From JBDTCO01 sp039923495 (GTDB lineage Bacteria; Myxococcota_A; Polyangia; Palsa-1104): DNA of 64,000 bases. Positions 27,411 to 35,394 of this stretch are shown in pieces (position 1 is the first letter of the stretch; every line of letters starts with the position of its first letter). The notes under the pieces were generated by a model. It did no database searches and was not told where the DNA came from. It saw only the letters and a list, made by a program, of their open reading frames with translations. A program made the translations under genes and the position numbers. The DNA lies in the NCBI GenBank assembly GCA_039923495.1, contig JBDTCO010000042.1:37071-101070 (forward strand), read 5' to 3'.

Positions 27411-29087
27411 GTGGCGCTGCTGTGGTTCCTGCTGCTGATCGGCCCGCTCGTGTGCCTGCACGAGCTCGGTCACCTCGTGACGGCGCGCCTCCTCGGGATC
27501 GGCGTGCTCTCGATCTCGTTCGGCATGGGGAAGAAGCTCCTGTCGGCCACGTGGGGCGGTACCGAGTGGTCGATCCGCCTGTTCCCGATCGGCGGCTACG
27601 TGCACCTGCTCGGCGAGCGTGAAGGCGACACCGTGTCCGCCGCGAACCGTCGCGCGTCCTTCGCCGAGCGACCGCCCTGGCAGCGCCTCGCCGTCATCAT
27701 GGGCGGTCCTGCGGCCAACATCTTGTGCGCCATCCCGCTCTTCTTCGCGATCTATGCGCGCCACCAGACCGCGCTCGCCTCGGAGATCGGCACCGTGTTT
27801 CCGGGCTTCCCCGCGGCAGAGGCCGACCTGCGTCCCGGTGATCGCGTCGTCGCCGTCGATGGCGAGCCGGTGCGCTACTGGGAGGAGCTGAACCAGCGCG
27901 TGCTGCTGTCGCCCGGCCGCGAGCTCAAGCTCACGATCGAGCGACAGGGAGGACCGCCGCTCGAGAAGTACGTGCGACCGCGCGAGCACCTGAGCCCCGA
28001 GGCAGCGTCGTCGGACGCACCGGTTGGCCTCATCGGCATCGCGCCGCATCGACGGTTGCCGCAGATCGGCATCGTGTCGGAGCGCTCGCCCGCCGGCCTC
28101 GCCGGGATGAAGACGTTCGATGTCGTCCTCGCGATCCAGGGTCGACCCGCCGAGTCGCTGAGCGATCTCGAGCCGCTCGTGAGCCCACGCTCGGGCGGCA
28201 TGCTCGTCGTCAGCTACGTGCGTCCGGCGAACAGCCTCGGCTTCGCGGCCGTGGGGCGGCTCGAGCCCGCCGAGGCAACGGTGGTGCCGAGCCTGGATCC
28301 GATCCTCGCATCACCGATCCCCGGCGCCGACGAGCGCGACCGCAAGCTGGTGCTCGGCAAGGGACGCTACGACGCGGGCGTACGCCCGGCCGATCTCTTC
28401 GTGTACGACGTCGAGGTGGGCTCCGTCGCGTCGGGCATCGGCCTCCTGCGAGGCGATCAGCTGCTCCGCCTCGACGACAACGCGCTCGGTTCCTGGGAGC
28501 TGTTCGAGCGCGCGCTGGAGGAGCGACCCACCGCCGAGCACGAGATCGCATGGTTCCGTCCCGGCTCCGGAGCGGTCCAGCACGCGCGCTTCACGCTGCG
28601 CGCCGACGGCAGCGACTCGCGCGCGCTCCACTTCGGCGCGGTCGGGCCGCAGGCGCTCGAGCCCGGGCGTGTGATCGAGGTGGATCATCGCATCCCGCGT
28701 GCGCTCGGGCGCGCAATCGAGCGCACGGTGTCGATCTCGCTGCTCATCGCGCGCACGCTCGTCGGCATCATCACGGGCAGCGTTGGCTCGAGCGCGATCG
28801 GCGGCCCCATCCGCCTCGTTGCTGCGGCCGGTGAAGCGGCGCAGCAGGGTGGCGATCCGTTCCTCGCGATGGCCGCGCTCGTGTCGCTGAACCTCGGGCT
28901 CATCAACCTCCTGCCGCTCCCGCTGCTCGACGGAGGACAGGCTGCGCTCGTGCTCGTAGAGGGGCTCGCGGGTCGCGAGGTCTCCGCGCGGACGCGCCGT
29001 CGTGCGACGCTCATCGGGCTCGTGATCCTCGTCGCGATCCTGCTGTTCGCGTCGTGGAACGATCTCATCCACCTCATGGCCAAGTGA
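27411..29087 (+). CDS. rseP: RseP-type site-2 protease (RIP metalloprotease)
   Basis: A 558-residue inner-membrane zinc metalloprotease that cleaves transmembrane segments, for example of anti-sigma factors. Helix 1 carries HELGH (17-21), followed by SFGMGKK and FPIGGYV; the LPLPLLDGGQ motif (about residue 505) supplies the zinc-binding Asp. Between them lie two clear PDZ domains (about 115-205 and 210-300) and a third PDZ-like segment (about 330-400), making it longer than the usual 450 residues. GTG 27411 follows a -10-like TAGGTT by 6 nt. It is coupled to tsaB by TGATG. Confidence 0.95.
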   Translation: MALLWFLLLIGPLVCLHELGHLVTARLLGIGVLSISFGMGKKLLSATWGGTEWSIRLFPIGGYVHLLGEREGDTVSAANRRASFAERPPWQRLAVIMGGPAANILCAIPLFFAIYARHQTALASEIGTVFPGFPAAEADLRPGDRVVAVDGEPVRYWEELNQRVLLSPGRELKLTIERQGGPPLEKYVRPREHLSPEAASSDAPVGLIGIAPHRRLPQIGIVSERSPAGLAGMKTFDVVLAIQGRPAESLSDLEPLVSPRSGGMLVVSYVRPANSLGFAAVGRLEPAEATVVPSLDPILASPIPGADERDRKLVLGKGRYDAGVRPADLFVYDVEVGSVASGIGLLRGDQLLRLDDNALGSWELFERALEERPTAEHEIAWFRPGSGAVQHARFTLRADGSDSRALHFGAVGPQALEPGRVIEVDHRIPRALGRAIERTVSISLLIARTLVGIITGSVGSSAIGGPIRLVAAAGEAAQQGGDPFLAMAALVSLNLGLINLLPLPLLDGGQAALVLVEGLAGREVSARTRRRATLIGLVILVAILLFASWNDLIHLMAK

Positions 29088-29728
29088 TGCTCCGGTTGGC
29101 CATCGACACCGCCACGCCCATCGCTTCCGTGGCGCTCCTCTCCGACGGCACGCTGTACGAGCGCGAGGAGCAGGTCACCACGTTCTCGGAGCGGCTCATG
29201 GTGCTCGTCGACGAGCTCTTCAGCGAGGCCGGTCGCAAGCCGTCCGAGCTCGAGGTCGTCGTGTGTGGCGCCGGACCCGGCTCGTTCACGGGGCTGCGCA
29301 TCGGTCTTGCGACCTGCAAGGGACTCTGCCTCGGCACCGGCGCGAGGCTGCTCATGGTGTCGTCTCTCGAGGCGCTCGCGCTGCGTGGTCGAGGTCGCGT
29401 GCTCGTGGCCCTGGACGCGTTCCGAGGCGAGGTCTATGCGGGCGTGTATGACGTGGGCGACGGCGTGACGATCGTCGAGCCGCCGTTCACGGCGCTTCCC
29501 GCATCGCTGCCGTCGTCGACGCAGGTGATCGGCAACGCGTTCGACAAGTACCCCGTCCCCGTCGGTGCAACGCGCCTCGAAGGGTCCGCCCCGCGCGCTC
29601 GCGAGCTGCTCGCGCTCGCCGCACCCCGCATCCTTGCGGGGGAGCACGACGATCCGCGGCTCGCTGCACCGTCGTACGTGCGTGCGTCGGCGCCGGAAGA
29701 GGCGCTGCGAGCATCCAAGCTTTCATGA
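29087..29728 (+). CDS. tsaB: tRNA threonylcarbamoyladenosine biosynthesis protein TsaB
   Basis: A 213-residue ASKHA-fold protein. LAIDTATPIASVAL is the nucleotide-binding start, and the hallmark CGAGPGSFTGLRIGLATCKGL lies near residue 62, followed by LVALDAFRGEVYAGVY. TsaB partners TsaD to make t6A37 on ANN-decoding tRNAs. Start ATG 29087 overlaps the rseP stop by one base, and the gene overlaps the next by ATGA, so rseP-tsaB-29725 form one unit. Confidence 0.95.
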   Translation: MLRLAIDTATPIASVALLSDGTLYEREEQVTTFSERLMVLVDELFSEAGRKPSELEVVVCGAGPGSFTGLRIGLATCKGLCLGTGARLLMVSSLEALALRGRGRVLVALDAFRGEVYAGVYDVGDGVTIVEPPFTALPASLPSSTQVIGNAFDKYPVPVGATRLEGSAPRARELLALAAPRILAGEHDDPRLAAPSYVRASAPEEALRASKLS

Positions 29729-30180
29729 AGCTCAGCGACGCCGAAGTAGAGAAGCTCCGTCAGAGCGGCATCCGACTCGATGCGGAGGGACGCTTCTGGC
29801 ACGACGCAGAGGAGGTCACGCACGCAGGCATGAAGGCGGCGTTCTACCGCTGGGTCGATCGCAACCCGGATGGACGCTGGGTGCTTCGGCTCGACGAGAA
29901 GCGCTTCGTGTACCTCGACGTCGACGACGCGCCGTTCGCCATCGACTCGCTGCACTTCGAGGGCCCGCGCATCTTCGTGCGGCTCTCCGACGACACCGAA
30001 GAAGAGCTCGCGTACGACACGGTGGTGGTGAAGCACGACCACGCCTACGCGACGGTCAAGGGTCGCTTCCCGGCGCGCTTCACCGGTCAGGCGTGGACGG
30101 CGCTCGCAGAGCGCATCGAAGACCGCGGCGGTACGCCCGTGCTCGTCACACCGACGGGCGACCGGCCGCTTTCTTCGTAG
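29725..30180 (+). CDS. DUF1285-like conserved protein
   Basis: A 151-residue soluble protein with no signal. RFWHDAEEVTH, RWVDRNPDGRWVLR and YLDVDDAPFAIDSL resemble the DUF1285 fold, whose hallmark is a V-D-D-A-P-F segment. Function is unknown. It starts within the tsaB stop (ATGA) and ends seven bases from the convergent SCP2 gene. Family assignment is by eye and moderate. Confidence 0.75.
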   Translation: MKLSDAEVEKLRQSGIRLDAEGRFWHDAEEVTHAGMKAAFYRWVDRNPDGRWVLRLDEKRFVYLDVDDAPFAIDSLHFEGPRIFVRLSDDTEEELAYDTVVVKHDHAYATVKGRFPARFTGQAWTALAERIEDRGGTPVLVTPTGDRPLSS

Positions 30181-30186
30181 GAGAAG

Positions 30187-30534
30187 CTACTCGCTGATCG
30201 CGATGAGCTTCTGGAGCTTCGTGGCGAGCATCGGGTCGCCGACGACCTTGAGCTTGCCGCCGAAGTAGAGCTGCATGCCGAGGGCGGGGTTGCCGAGCAT
30301 GCTCATGAAGTCCGCGTGCGAGACCTCGATCGTGCACTGTGGGGTGCCGTGCTCGCCCGTGGTGCAGGTGGGCGGGGTGGCGGCGAGATCGACCGTCCAC
30401 GTGCCACCGTCGTCGCCGGTGATCTTGAAGCAGTAGATCGCGCCGATCTCTTTTGCCTTGTCGGGGTGAGCAGACAGAGCGGTGGGGAGCTTCTTGTCGA
30501 ACAGGTCCTTCGCGGACTCGGGGAGGCTGGCCAT
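30187..30534 (-). CDS. SCP2 sterol-carrier-domain protein
   Basis: A 115-residue single-domain protein of the SCP2 family, which binds lipids or acyl-CoA. It shows YCFKITGDDGGTWTVDLAA, CTIEVSHADFMSMLGNP and the closing GKLKVVGDPMLATKLQKL, all typical. A GGAG Shine-Dalgarno site (30538-30541 region, minus strand) supports ATG 30534. It is a stand-alone gene. Confidence 0.9.
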   Translation of the reverse strand: MASLPESAKDLFDKKLPTALSAHPDKAKEIGAIYCFKITGDDGGTWTVDLAATPPTCTTGEHGTPQCTIEVSHADFMSMLGNPALGMQLYFGGKLKVVGDPMLATKLQKLIAISE

Positions 30535-30600
30535 CGTGATCTCCTGCGTGGGTGGGGACAGATTCTGCGCTCCGCGAGTACACCGCCCGTGAAGTCGGTG

Positions 30601-30845
30601 TCAAGGCGACGGGGCGTCATCGCTCGCCGGCGCGGGAGCGACCCGGTGTATGCGCTCGCGCCCGCCTCGGATCGAACGCGTCGACGAGTCCATCGGCGGT
30701 ACGGCGAACACGTAGCCACGGACGTCGTCGTGCAGCAGCGAGCCGTGCACCCACCTGACCATCGGCTCGGCGGTCACCTGCTTCGTCGAGGCTGCACCTA
30801 CGCGTGACAGCCCGCCATCAAGACGACGAACGCGAGCCGCTTCAC
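30601..30845 (-). pseudogene. frameshifted small lipoprotein gene after glmU
   Basis: GTG 30845 overlaps the glmU stop as GTGA and opens a textbook lipoprotein signal, KRLAFVVLMAGC. Two codons later TAG (30800-30798) stops it. In the -1 frame, entered at the lipobox Cys (reading GCSRVGAAST), translation continues for about 65 residues (WVHGSLLHDDVRGYVFAVPP) to TGA 30603-30601. The joined product of about 81 residues would be a normal lipoprotein. Either the gene is broken, the base call is wrong, or the frame is shifted. This accounts for most of the 307-bp gap between the SCP2 and glmU genes. Confidence 0.5.
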
Positions 30846-32269
30846 GTGCCCGCGCGCGACGGCTTCGTCGGGACCGGCTGACCTGCCTTCTTCGCGGCGG
30901 CGGCGGCGCGCTTCCACGCGGCCCAGCCCGGCACCGAGACCTGCTTGACGCGGGTGAGCACGAGCGCGTCGGGTGCCACGTTCTCGTACACCGTGGTGCC
31001 GGCGGCGATGGTCGCGCCGCGACCGACCTCGACGGGCGCGATGAGCTGTGTGTCGGAGCCGATGAACACGCCGTCCCCGATGATCGTCTTCGACTTCGTG
31101 TAGCCGTCGTAGTTGCAGGTGATGGTCCCGCAGCCGACGTTCACGCCGGCGCCGATATCCGCGTCGCCGAGGTACGAGAGGTGGTTGGCCTTCGAGCCCT
31201 TGCCGATGCGCGTCTTCTTCGTCTCGACGAAGTTGCCGAGGTGGACGTCCTCGGCGAGCTGCGTGCCGGGCCGCAGGTGAGCCCACGGCCCGATGACCGC
31301 ACCATCGGAGACGATGCTCTCGGTCACCACGCAGTACGGCTTCACGTGGATGTTCGTGCCCATGATCGTGTCGGTGAGGATCACGCCAGCCTCGAGGCGC
31401 GTGCCATCGCCGATCTTCGTCTTGCCGCGAAGCTCGACGCCGAAGCCGAGCTCGACGTCGCGCCCGAGCTCGACGCCGGGCTCGATGAGCACGCTCGACG
31501 GCACGGGGATCGTCACACCGTTACGCATGTGCATCTGGCAGAGGCGCAGGCGCATCACTCGATCGGCCTCGGCGAGATCGATGCGATCGTTGACGCCCAT
31601 CACCTCTTCTGTCGGGCACTCGATGGTCTGTACGTCCATGGCGGCGGCGGCCCGGGCGATGACGTCGGTGAGGTAGAGCTCGCCCTGCGCGTTGTTGGGC
31701 TGGAGGAGCCCGAGCGACTCGACGAGAAAGCGCGTCGGGATGCAGTACACGCCGGCGTTCACCTCGCCGATCTTGCGCTCGGTATCGGTGCAGTCCTTCT
31801 CCTCCGTGATCTTCACGAGCTTGCCGGCGGCGTCGCGCACCATGCGACCGTAGCCGCGAGGCGACGGCGGACGGAAGGTGAGCAGCGCGACGCAGCTCTC
31901 GGACGCGGTCTCGACGAGCGTGCGCAGCGTCTGCTCGGTGAGCAGCGGGACGTCGCCGCACAGGATGAGCGTGAGCCCATCTTCGGACAGCATTGGCGCG
32001 GCCTGCAGCACCGCGTGGCCCGTGCCCTTCTGCTCCGCCTGGAGCGCGACCTCGACGGCGTCTGCTCCGAAGCGCGCCTCGATCGCTGCCTTCACCCTTT
32101 CGAGCTGGTGGCCGAGCACCGCCACGACGCGCCTCGCGCCGAGCGTGCGCGCGAGTCCGACCGGGTACTCGATCTGCGGTCGGCCTGCGACGGGATGGAG
32201 CACCTTGGCGCGGGCGGACTTCATGCGCGTGCCGAGTCCGGCCGCGAGGATGACGACGGAGAGAGACAT
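30842..32269 (-). CDS. glmU: bifunctional GlmU: GlcNAc-1-phosphate uridylyltransferase / GlcN-1-phosphate acetyltransferase
   Basis: A 475-residue enzyme making UDP-GlcNAc for cell wall and surface glycans. The N-terminal pyrophosphorylase shows ILAAGLGTRMKS, LCGDVPLL and VGEVNAGVY-like segments. The C-terminal left-handed beta helix (about 250-450) carries the hexapeptide repeats, with THIHVKPYC-like turns and NFVETKKTRIGKGSKANHLS near residue 375. ATG 32269 is preferred over GTG 32278 because a -10 box ends 7 nt before it. Divergent from ilvE. Confidence 0.97.
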   Translation of the reverse strand: MSLSVVILAAGLGTRMKSARAKVLHPVAGRPQIEYPVGLARTLGARRVVAVLGHQLERVKAAIEARFGADAVEVALQAEQKGTGHAVLQAAPMLSEDGLTLILCGDVPLLTEQTLRTLVETASESCVALLTFRPPSPRGYGRMVRDAAGKLVKITEEKDCTDTERKIGEVNAGVYCIPTRFLVESLGLLQPNNAQGELYLTDVIARAAAAMDVQTIECPTEEVMGVNDRIDLAEADRVMRLRLCQMHMRNGVTIPVPSSVLIEPGVELGRDVELGFGVELRGKTKIGDGTRLEAGVILTDTIMGTNIHVKPYCVVTESIVSDGAVIGPWAHLRPGTQLAEDVHLGNFVETKKTRIGKGSKANHLSYLGDADIGAGVNVGCGTITCNYDGYTKSKTIIGDGVFIGSDTQLIAPVEVGRGATIAAGTTVYENVAPDALVLTRVKQVSVPGWAAWKRAAAAAKKAGQPVPTKPSRAGT

Positions 32270-32276
32270 GGTCGGC

Positions 32277-32306
32277 ACTGTAACGCGGCTCCTCGGGCGG
32301 CGTCAC
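32277..32306 (-). promoter_or_regulatory. promoter 7 nt before glmU start
   Basis: Minus-strand GTGACG (32306-32301), 18-nt spacer, TACAGT (32282-32277), then 7 nt to ATG 32269. A leaderless transcript is predicted, and this argues against the upstream GTG as start because it would lie inside the -10 region. Confidence 0.5.
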
Positions 32307-32343
32307 GCGACGCGGCACATTCGTCGCGCGCACGCTTTTGCCG

Positions 32344-32373
32344 TTGCTGCGCGGGAAGTCGGCACGGTAGAAG
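32344..32373 (+). promoter_or_regulatory. promoter 6 nt before ilvE start
   Basis: TTGCTG (32344-32349), 18-nt spacer, TAGAAG (32368-32373), then 6 nt to ATG 32380. The -10 is imperfect at its last base. Leaderless mRNA predicted. Confidence 0.35.
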
Positions 32374-32379
32374 TCACCC

Positions 32380-33327
32380 ATGGCGTCCTCGAAGATGAAG
32401 CCCGTCGACAAGCTCTGGATCGACGGCAAGCTCGTGCCGTACGCGGAGGGCCAGATCCATGTGCTTACGCACACCCTGCACTACGGTCTCGGTGCGTTCG
32501 AAGGGGTCCGCTGCTACAAGCGCGCAGATGGGCGCGGCGCGGTGTTCCGTCTTGTCGAGCACATCGATCGCCTCTTCGAGAGCTGCCACATCTGCACCAT
32601 CGAGATTCCCTACACGCGCGATCAGATCGTGCAGGCGTGCCTCGAGACGCTGCGTGGCAACAAGATGGTCGAGGCGTACCTGCGCCCCATCGCATTCATC
32701 GGCTCGGGCGGCGGCTTCGGGCTCGGCTCGCTCGACAACCCCACGCGCGTCGCGGTCATCGCGTACGAGTGGGGCGCGTACCTCGGCGACGAGGGCCTGA
32801 AGAACGGCATCCGCGCGAAGGTCTCGTCGTACACGCGCGGCGGCCTCAACTCGACCATGGCCAAGGGCAAGATCTGCGGTCAGTACGTGAACTCCGTGCT
32901 CGCCAAGCGCGAGGCGATGAAGGCCGGCTACGAGGAGGCGATCCTCCTCGATCACTCGGGCCACGTGGCCGAGGCCTCTGGCGAGAACCTGTTCATGGTG
33001 CGTCGGGGCGTGCTGAAGACACCGCCGCTCGCCTCGCCGATCCTCGACGGCATCACGCGCGACACCGTGCTCACGCTCGCTCGCGAGCTCGGCATCGAGG
33101 TGCAGGAGACCAACTTCTCCCGCGACGAGCTCTACACCTCCGACGAGGTGTTCCTCACCGGCACCGCCGCGGAGATCACGCCCGTCCGCGAGATCGACGA
33201 CCGCAACATCGGCACCGGTAAGCGCGGCCCCATCACCGACAAGATCCAGACCGCCTTCTTCGACCTCGTGAAGGGCAAAAAGGGGCAGGAGACGTCGAGC
33301 CACCCGAGCTGGCTCAGCTTCGTCTGA
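32380..33327 (+). CDS. ilvE: branched-chain amino acid aminotransferase
   Basis: A 315-residue fold-type IV PLP aminotransferase that interconverts Leu, Ile and Val with their keto acids. Motifs: HTLHYGLGAFEGVRCY near the start, YLRPIAFIG, the PLP-lysine region KGKICGQYVNS (about 163), EEAILLD, ASGENLFMVR and EVFLTGTAAEITPV. Length is typical. It is monocistronic, between divergent glmU and convergent ligA. Confidence 0.96.
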   Translation: MASSKMKPVDKLWIDGKLVPYAEGQIHVLTHTLHYGLGAFEGVRCYKRADGRGAVFRLVEHIDRLFESCHICTIEIPYTRDQIVQACLETLRGNKMVEAYLRPIAFIGSGGGFGLGSLDNPTRVAVIAYEWGAYLGDEGLKNGIRAKVSSYTRGGLNSTMAKGKICGQYVNSVLAKREAMKAGYEEAILLDHSGHVAEASGENLFMVRRGVLKTPPLASPILDGITRDTVLTLARELGIEVQETNFSRDELYTSDEVFLTGTAAEITPVREIDDRNIGTGKRGPITDKIQTAFFDLVKGKKGQETSSHPSWLSFV

Positions 33328-33344
33328 GCCGGGTCCCGGTCAGA
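33323..33344. terminator. hairpin across the ilvE and ligA stop codons
   Basis: TCTGA (33323-33327) pairs with TCAGA (33340-33344), extended by CCGG/CCGG around a short loop with one bulged G. Both stop codons are in the stem. No T-tract. Confidence 0.45.
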
Positions 33345-35313
33345 TCAGCTTGAGCTGACCCGCCTCGGTCGACGTCGATGTCGGCTCTGCTGCAGACGCT
33401 TCGACGACCGCAGGCGCCCCCGACAGCATCGCCATCACCTCGTCCTCCGACAGGATGACGAGCGGCGCGCCAGCCAGGATGAGCTTGTCGGCCGCCTTCT
33501 GCTTCGTCGACGGGCCACCGCTCTTGTCGGCGCCGACGACGAGGTAGGTGAGCTCCTTCGTCACGGAGCTCAGCACCGCACCACCGGCGGCACGCACGCG
33601 CTTCTCGGCCTCCGAGCGGGCGAACGCGACGAGCTTGCCTGTGAACACGAACGACTTGCCGGCGAGCAACCCACCCCCGGCACCGACGGTCTCGCTGACG
33701 GTGATCGCGACGTTCATGGCGAGCTTCTCGATGAGCGCCGCGCTGTCTGCGAGGCCGCGCACGACGTTCTCCGCGATGATCTCCCCGATGCCATGCGTCG
33801 CTGCGAGGTCGGTCTGCGTGACCGCGAGCACCGCGTCGAGTGAACGATAGCGATCCGCCAGGATGCTCGAGACCTTCTTGCCGAGGTCGGGAATTCCGAG
33901 GGCGCGCAGGAAGGTGGCGAGCTCGAGGCGCCGTGCCTTGTCGACCTCGGCGACGAGCTTCACCGCGAGCTTCTCGCCCGAGCGCGGCAGCTTCGCGAGG
34001 TCCTCGCGCCCCAGCGCGTAGAAGTCGCCAGGGTCACGCAGCAGCTTCGCGTCGTACGCCCCCTCGAGGACGGCGTCGCCGAAGCCGAGCATGCCGGTGA
34101 CGTCGGCCCAGTGGGCGAGCTGTCCGAGCAGCGCTGCCTTGCAGGTGAGCGGCGTCGTGCAGAACAGGAAGTCGCGGCGCCGCTCGGTGGGGGAGCCGCA
34201 GCTCGGGCACGCCGTGGGCACGACGACGGGTGCGTCGCCAGCCTCGGTCACGAACTCGACGTTGGGGATGACGCCGCCGCGACGCACGATCGTGACCTTC
34301 GCGCCGAGGGTGAGCCCGAGGCGATCGATGAACGCGACGTTGTGCAACGACGCGCGCGTGACCGTGACGCCCGACAGCGCGACGGGATCGACGATGGCGA
34401 CCGGCGTGATGGCGCCCGTCCGCGCGACGGACCACTCGACCTGCCGTAGCGTCGATGAGCCGGTGTCCCCCTGGAACTTGTACGCGAGCGCGTAGCGCGG
34501 GTGGTGACCGGTCTCGCCGAGACGACGCTGCTCCTTCAGCGAGTCGACCTTGAACACGACGCCGTCGATCTCGTAGTCGAGCGTGGGGCGCAGCGTCGCG
34601 AAGTGTCGATAGCCGTCGAGCGCCTGCTCCTTGGCGAGCACGACGTGGTCGACGGGAGGGAAGCCGAACGAGGCGAGGCGAGCGAGGACGCCCGAGAGGG
34701 ACTCTTCGTTCGAGCCGAGCAGGTCGTATGCCGCGAAGGACAGCCCATAGCTCGCGGACTTCTGGCGATCCTTCTGCTTGATGGCGCCCGCCGTGAGGTT
34801 GCGCGGGTTGGCCATGCCCTCGGCCTTGTACTTCGCGAAGACCGACAGCTTCATGTAGATCTCGCCGCGGACCTCGATGGCGTGATCGCAGGCTACCTTC
34901 GATGGAATGTCGGCGATCAGGATCGCGTTGGCGGTGATGTTGTCACCGGTGATGCCATCGCCGCGCGTCGCTGCGACGACCAGCTGGCCTCGGTCGTCGT
35001 AGTGCAGCGAGCACGCGATGCCGTCGAACTTCGGCGTCGCCACGACGTTGCCCTCGAAGTCGGCGGTCCACTTGACGAGCTCCTCGTCGGCGTAGGCCTT
35101 GTCGAGCGACAGCATCGACGAGCGATGCTTGAACTCCTCGCCGAACGCGCGCGTCGGCCCGAGCTCGGTGAGCACCGTCGAGTCGGGCGCGAGCGTGCGC
35201 AGCTCCTCGACGAGCCTGTCGTAGTCGTAGTCCGAGATCTCGGACGCGTTCTCGTCCCAGTAGCGACGGTTGTGGTGGCGGACCTGCTGCTCGAGATCGA
35301 CGCGACGCGACAT
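33340..35313 (-). CDS. ligA: NAD-dependent DNA ligase LigA
   Basis: A 657-residue NAD+-dependent DNA ligase that seals nicks in replication and repair. It has the Ia domain with HHNRRYWDENASEISDYDYD, the adenylation lysine in KFDGIACS (about residue 100), the OB fold, a four-Cys zinc finger (CPSCG ... FCTTPLTC), helix-hairpin-helix repeats and a C-terminal BRCT domain (LAGKSFVFTGKL). ATG 35313 has AAGGAA 8 nt upstream; earlier in-frame starts (35331, TTG 35367) lack conserved residues. The C-terminus ends in a Ser/Thr/Glu-rich tail. Confidence 0.96.
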   Translation of the reverse strand: MSRRVDLEQQVRHHNRRYWDENASEISDYDYDRLVEELRTLAPDSTVLTELGPTRAFGEEFKHRSSMLSLDKAYADEELVKWTADFEGNVVATPKFDGIACSLHYDDRGQLVVAATRGDGITGDNITANAILIADIPSKVACDHAIEVRGEIYMKLSVFAKYKAEGMANPRNLTAGAIKQKDRQKSASYGLSFAAYDLLGSNEESLSGVLARLASFGFPPVDHVVLAKEQALDGYRHFATLRPTLDYEIDGVVFKVDSLKEQRRLGETGHHPRYALAYKFQGDTGSSTLRQVEWSVARTGAITPVAIVDPVALSGVTVTRASLHNVAFIDRLGLTLGAKVTIVRRGGVIPNVEFVTEAGDAPVVVPTACPSCGSPTERRRDFLFCTTPLTCKAALLGQLAHWADVTGMLGFGDAVLEGAYDAKLLRDPGDFYALGREDLAKLPRSGEKLAVKLVAEVDKARRLELATFLRALGIPDLGKKVSSILADRYRSLDAVLAVTQTDLAATHGIGEIIAENVVRGLADSAALIEKLAMNVAITVSETVGAGGGLLAGKSFVFTGKLVAFARSEAEKRVRAAGGAVLSSVTKELTYLVVGADKSGGPSTKQKAADKLILAGAPLVILSEDEVMAMLSGAPAVVEASAAEPTSTSTEAGQLKLI

Positions 35314-35394
35314 GGGTGATTCCTTGCTCATCAGGGGAGGAATCTTTCGTCCTCGCTCATCGGCCAACGCCCGACGAGCCGCCCGTCACCGCGG

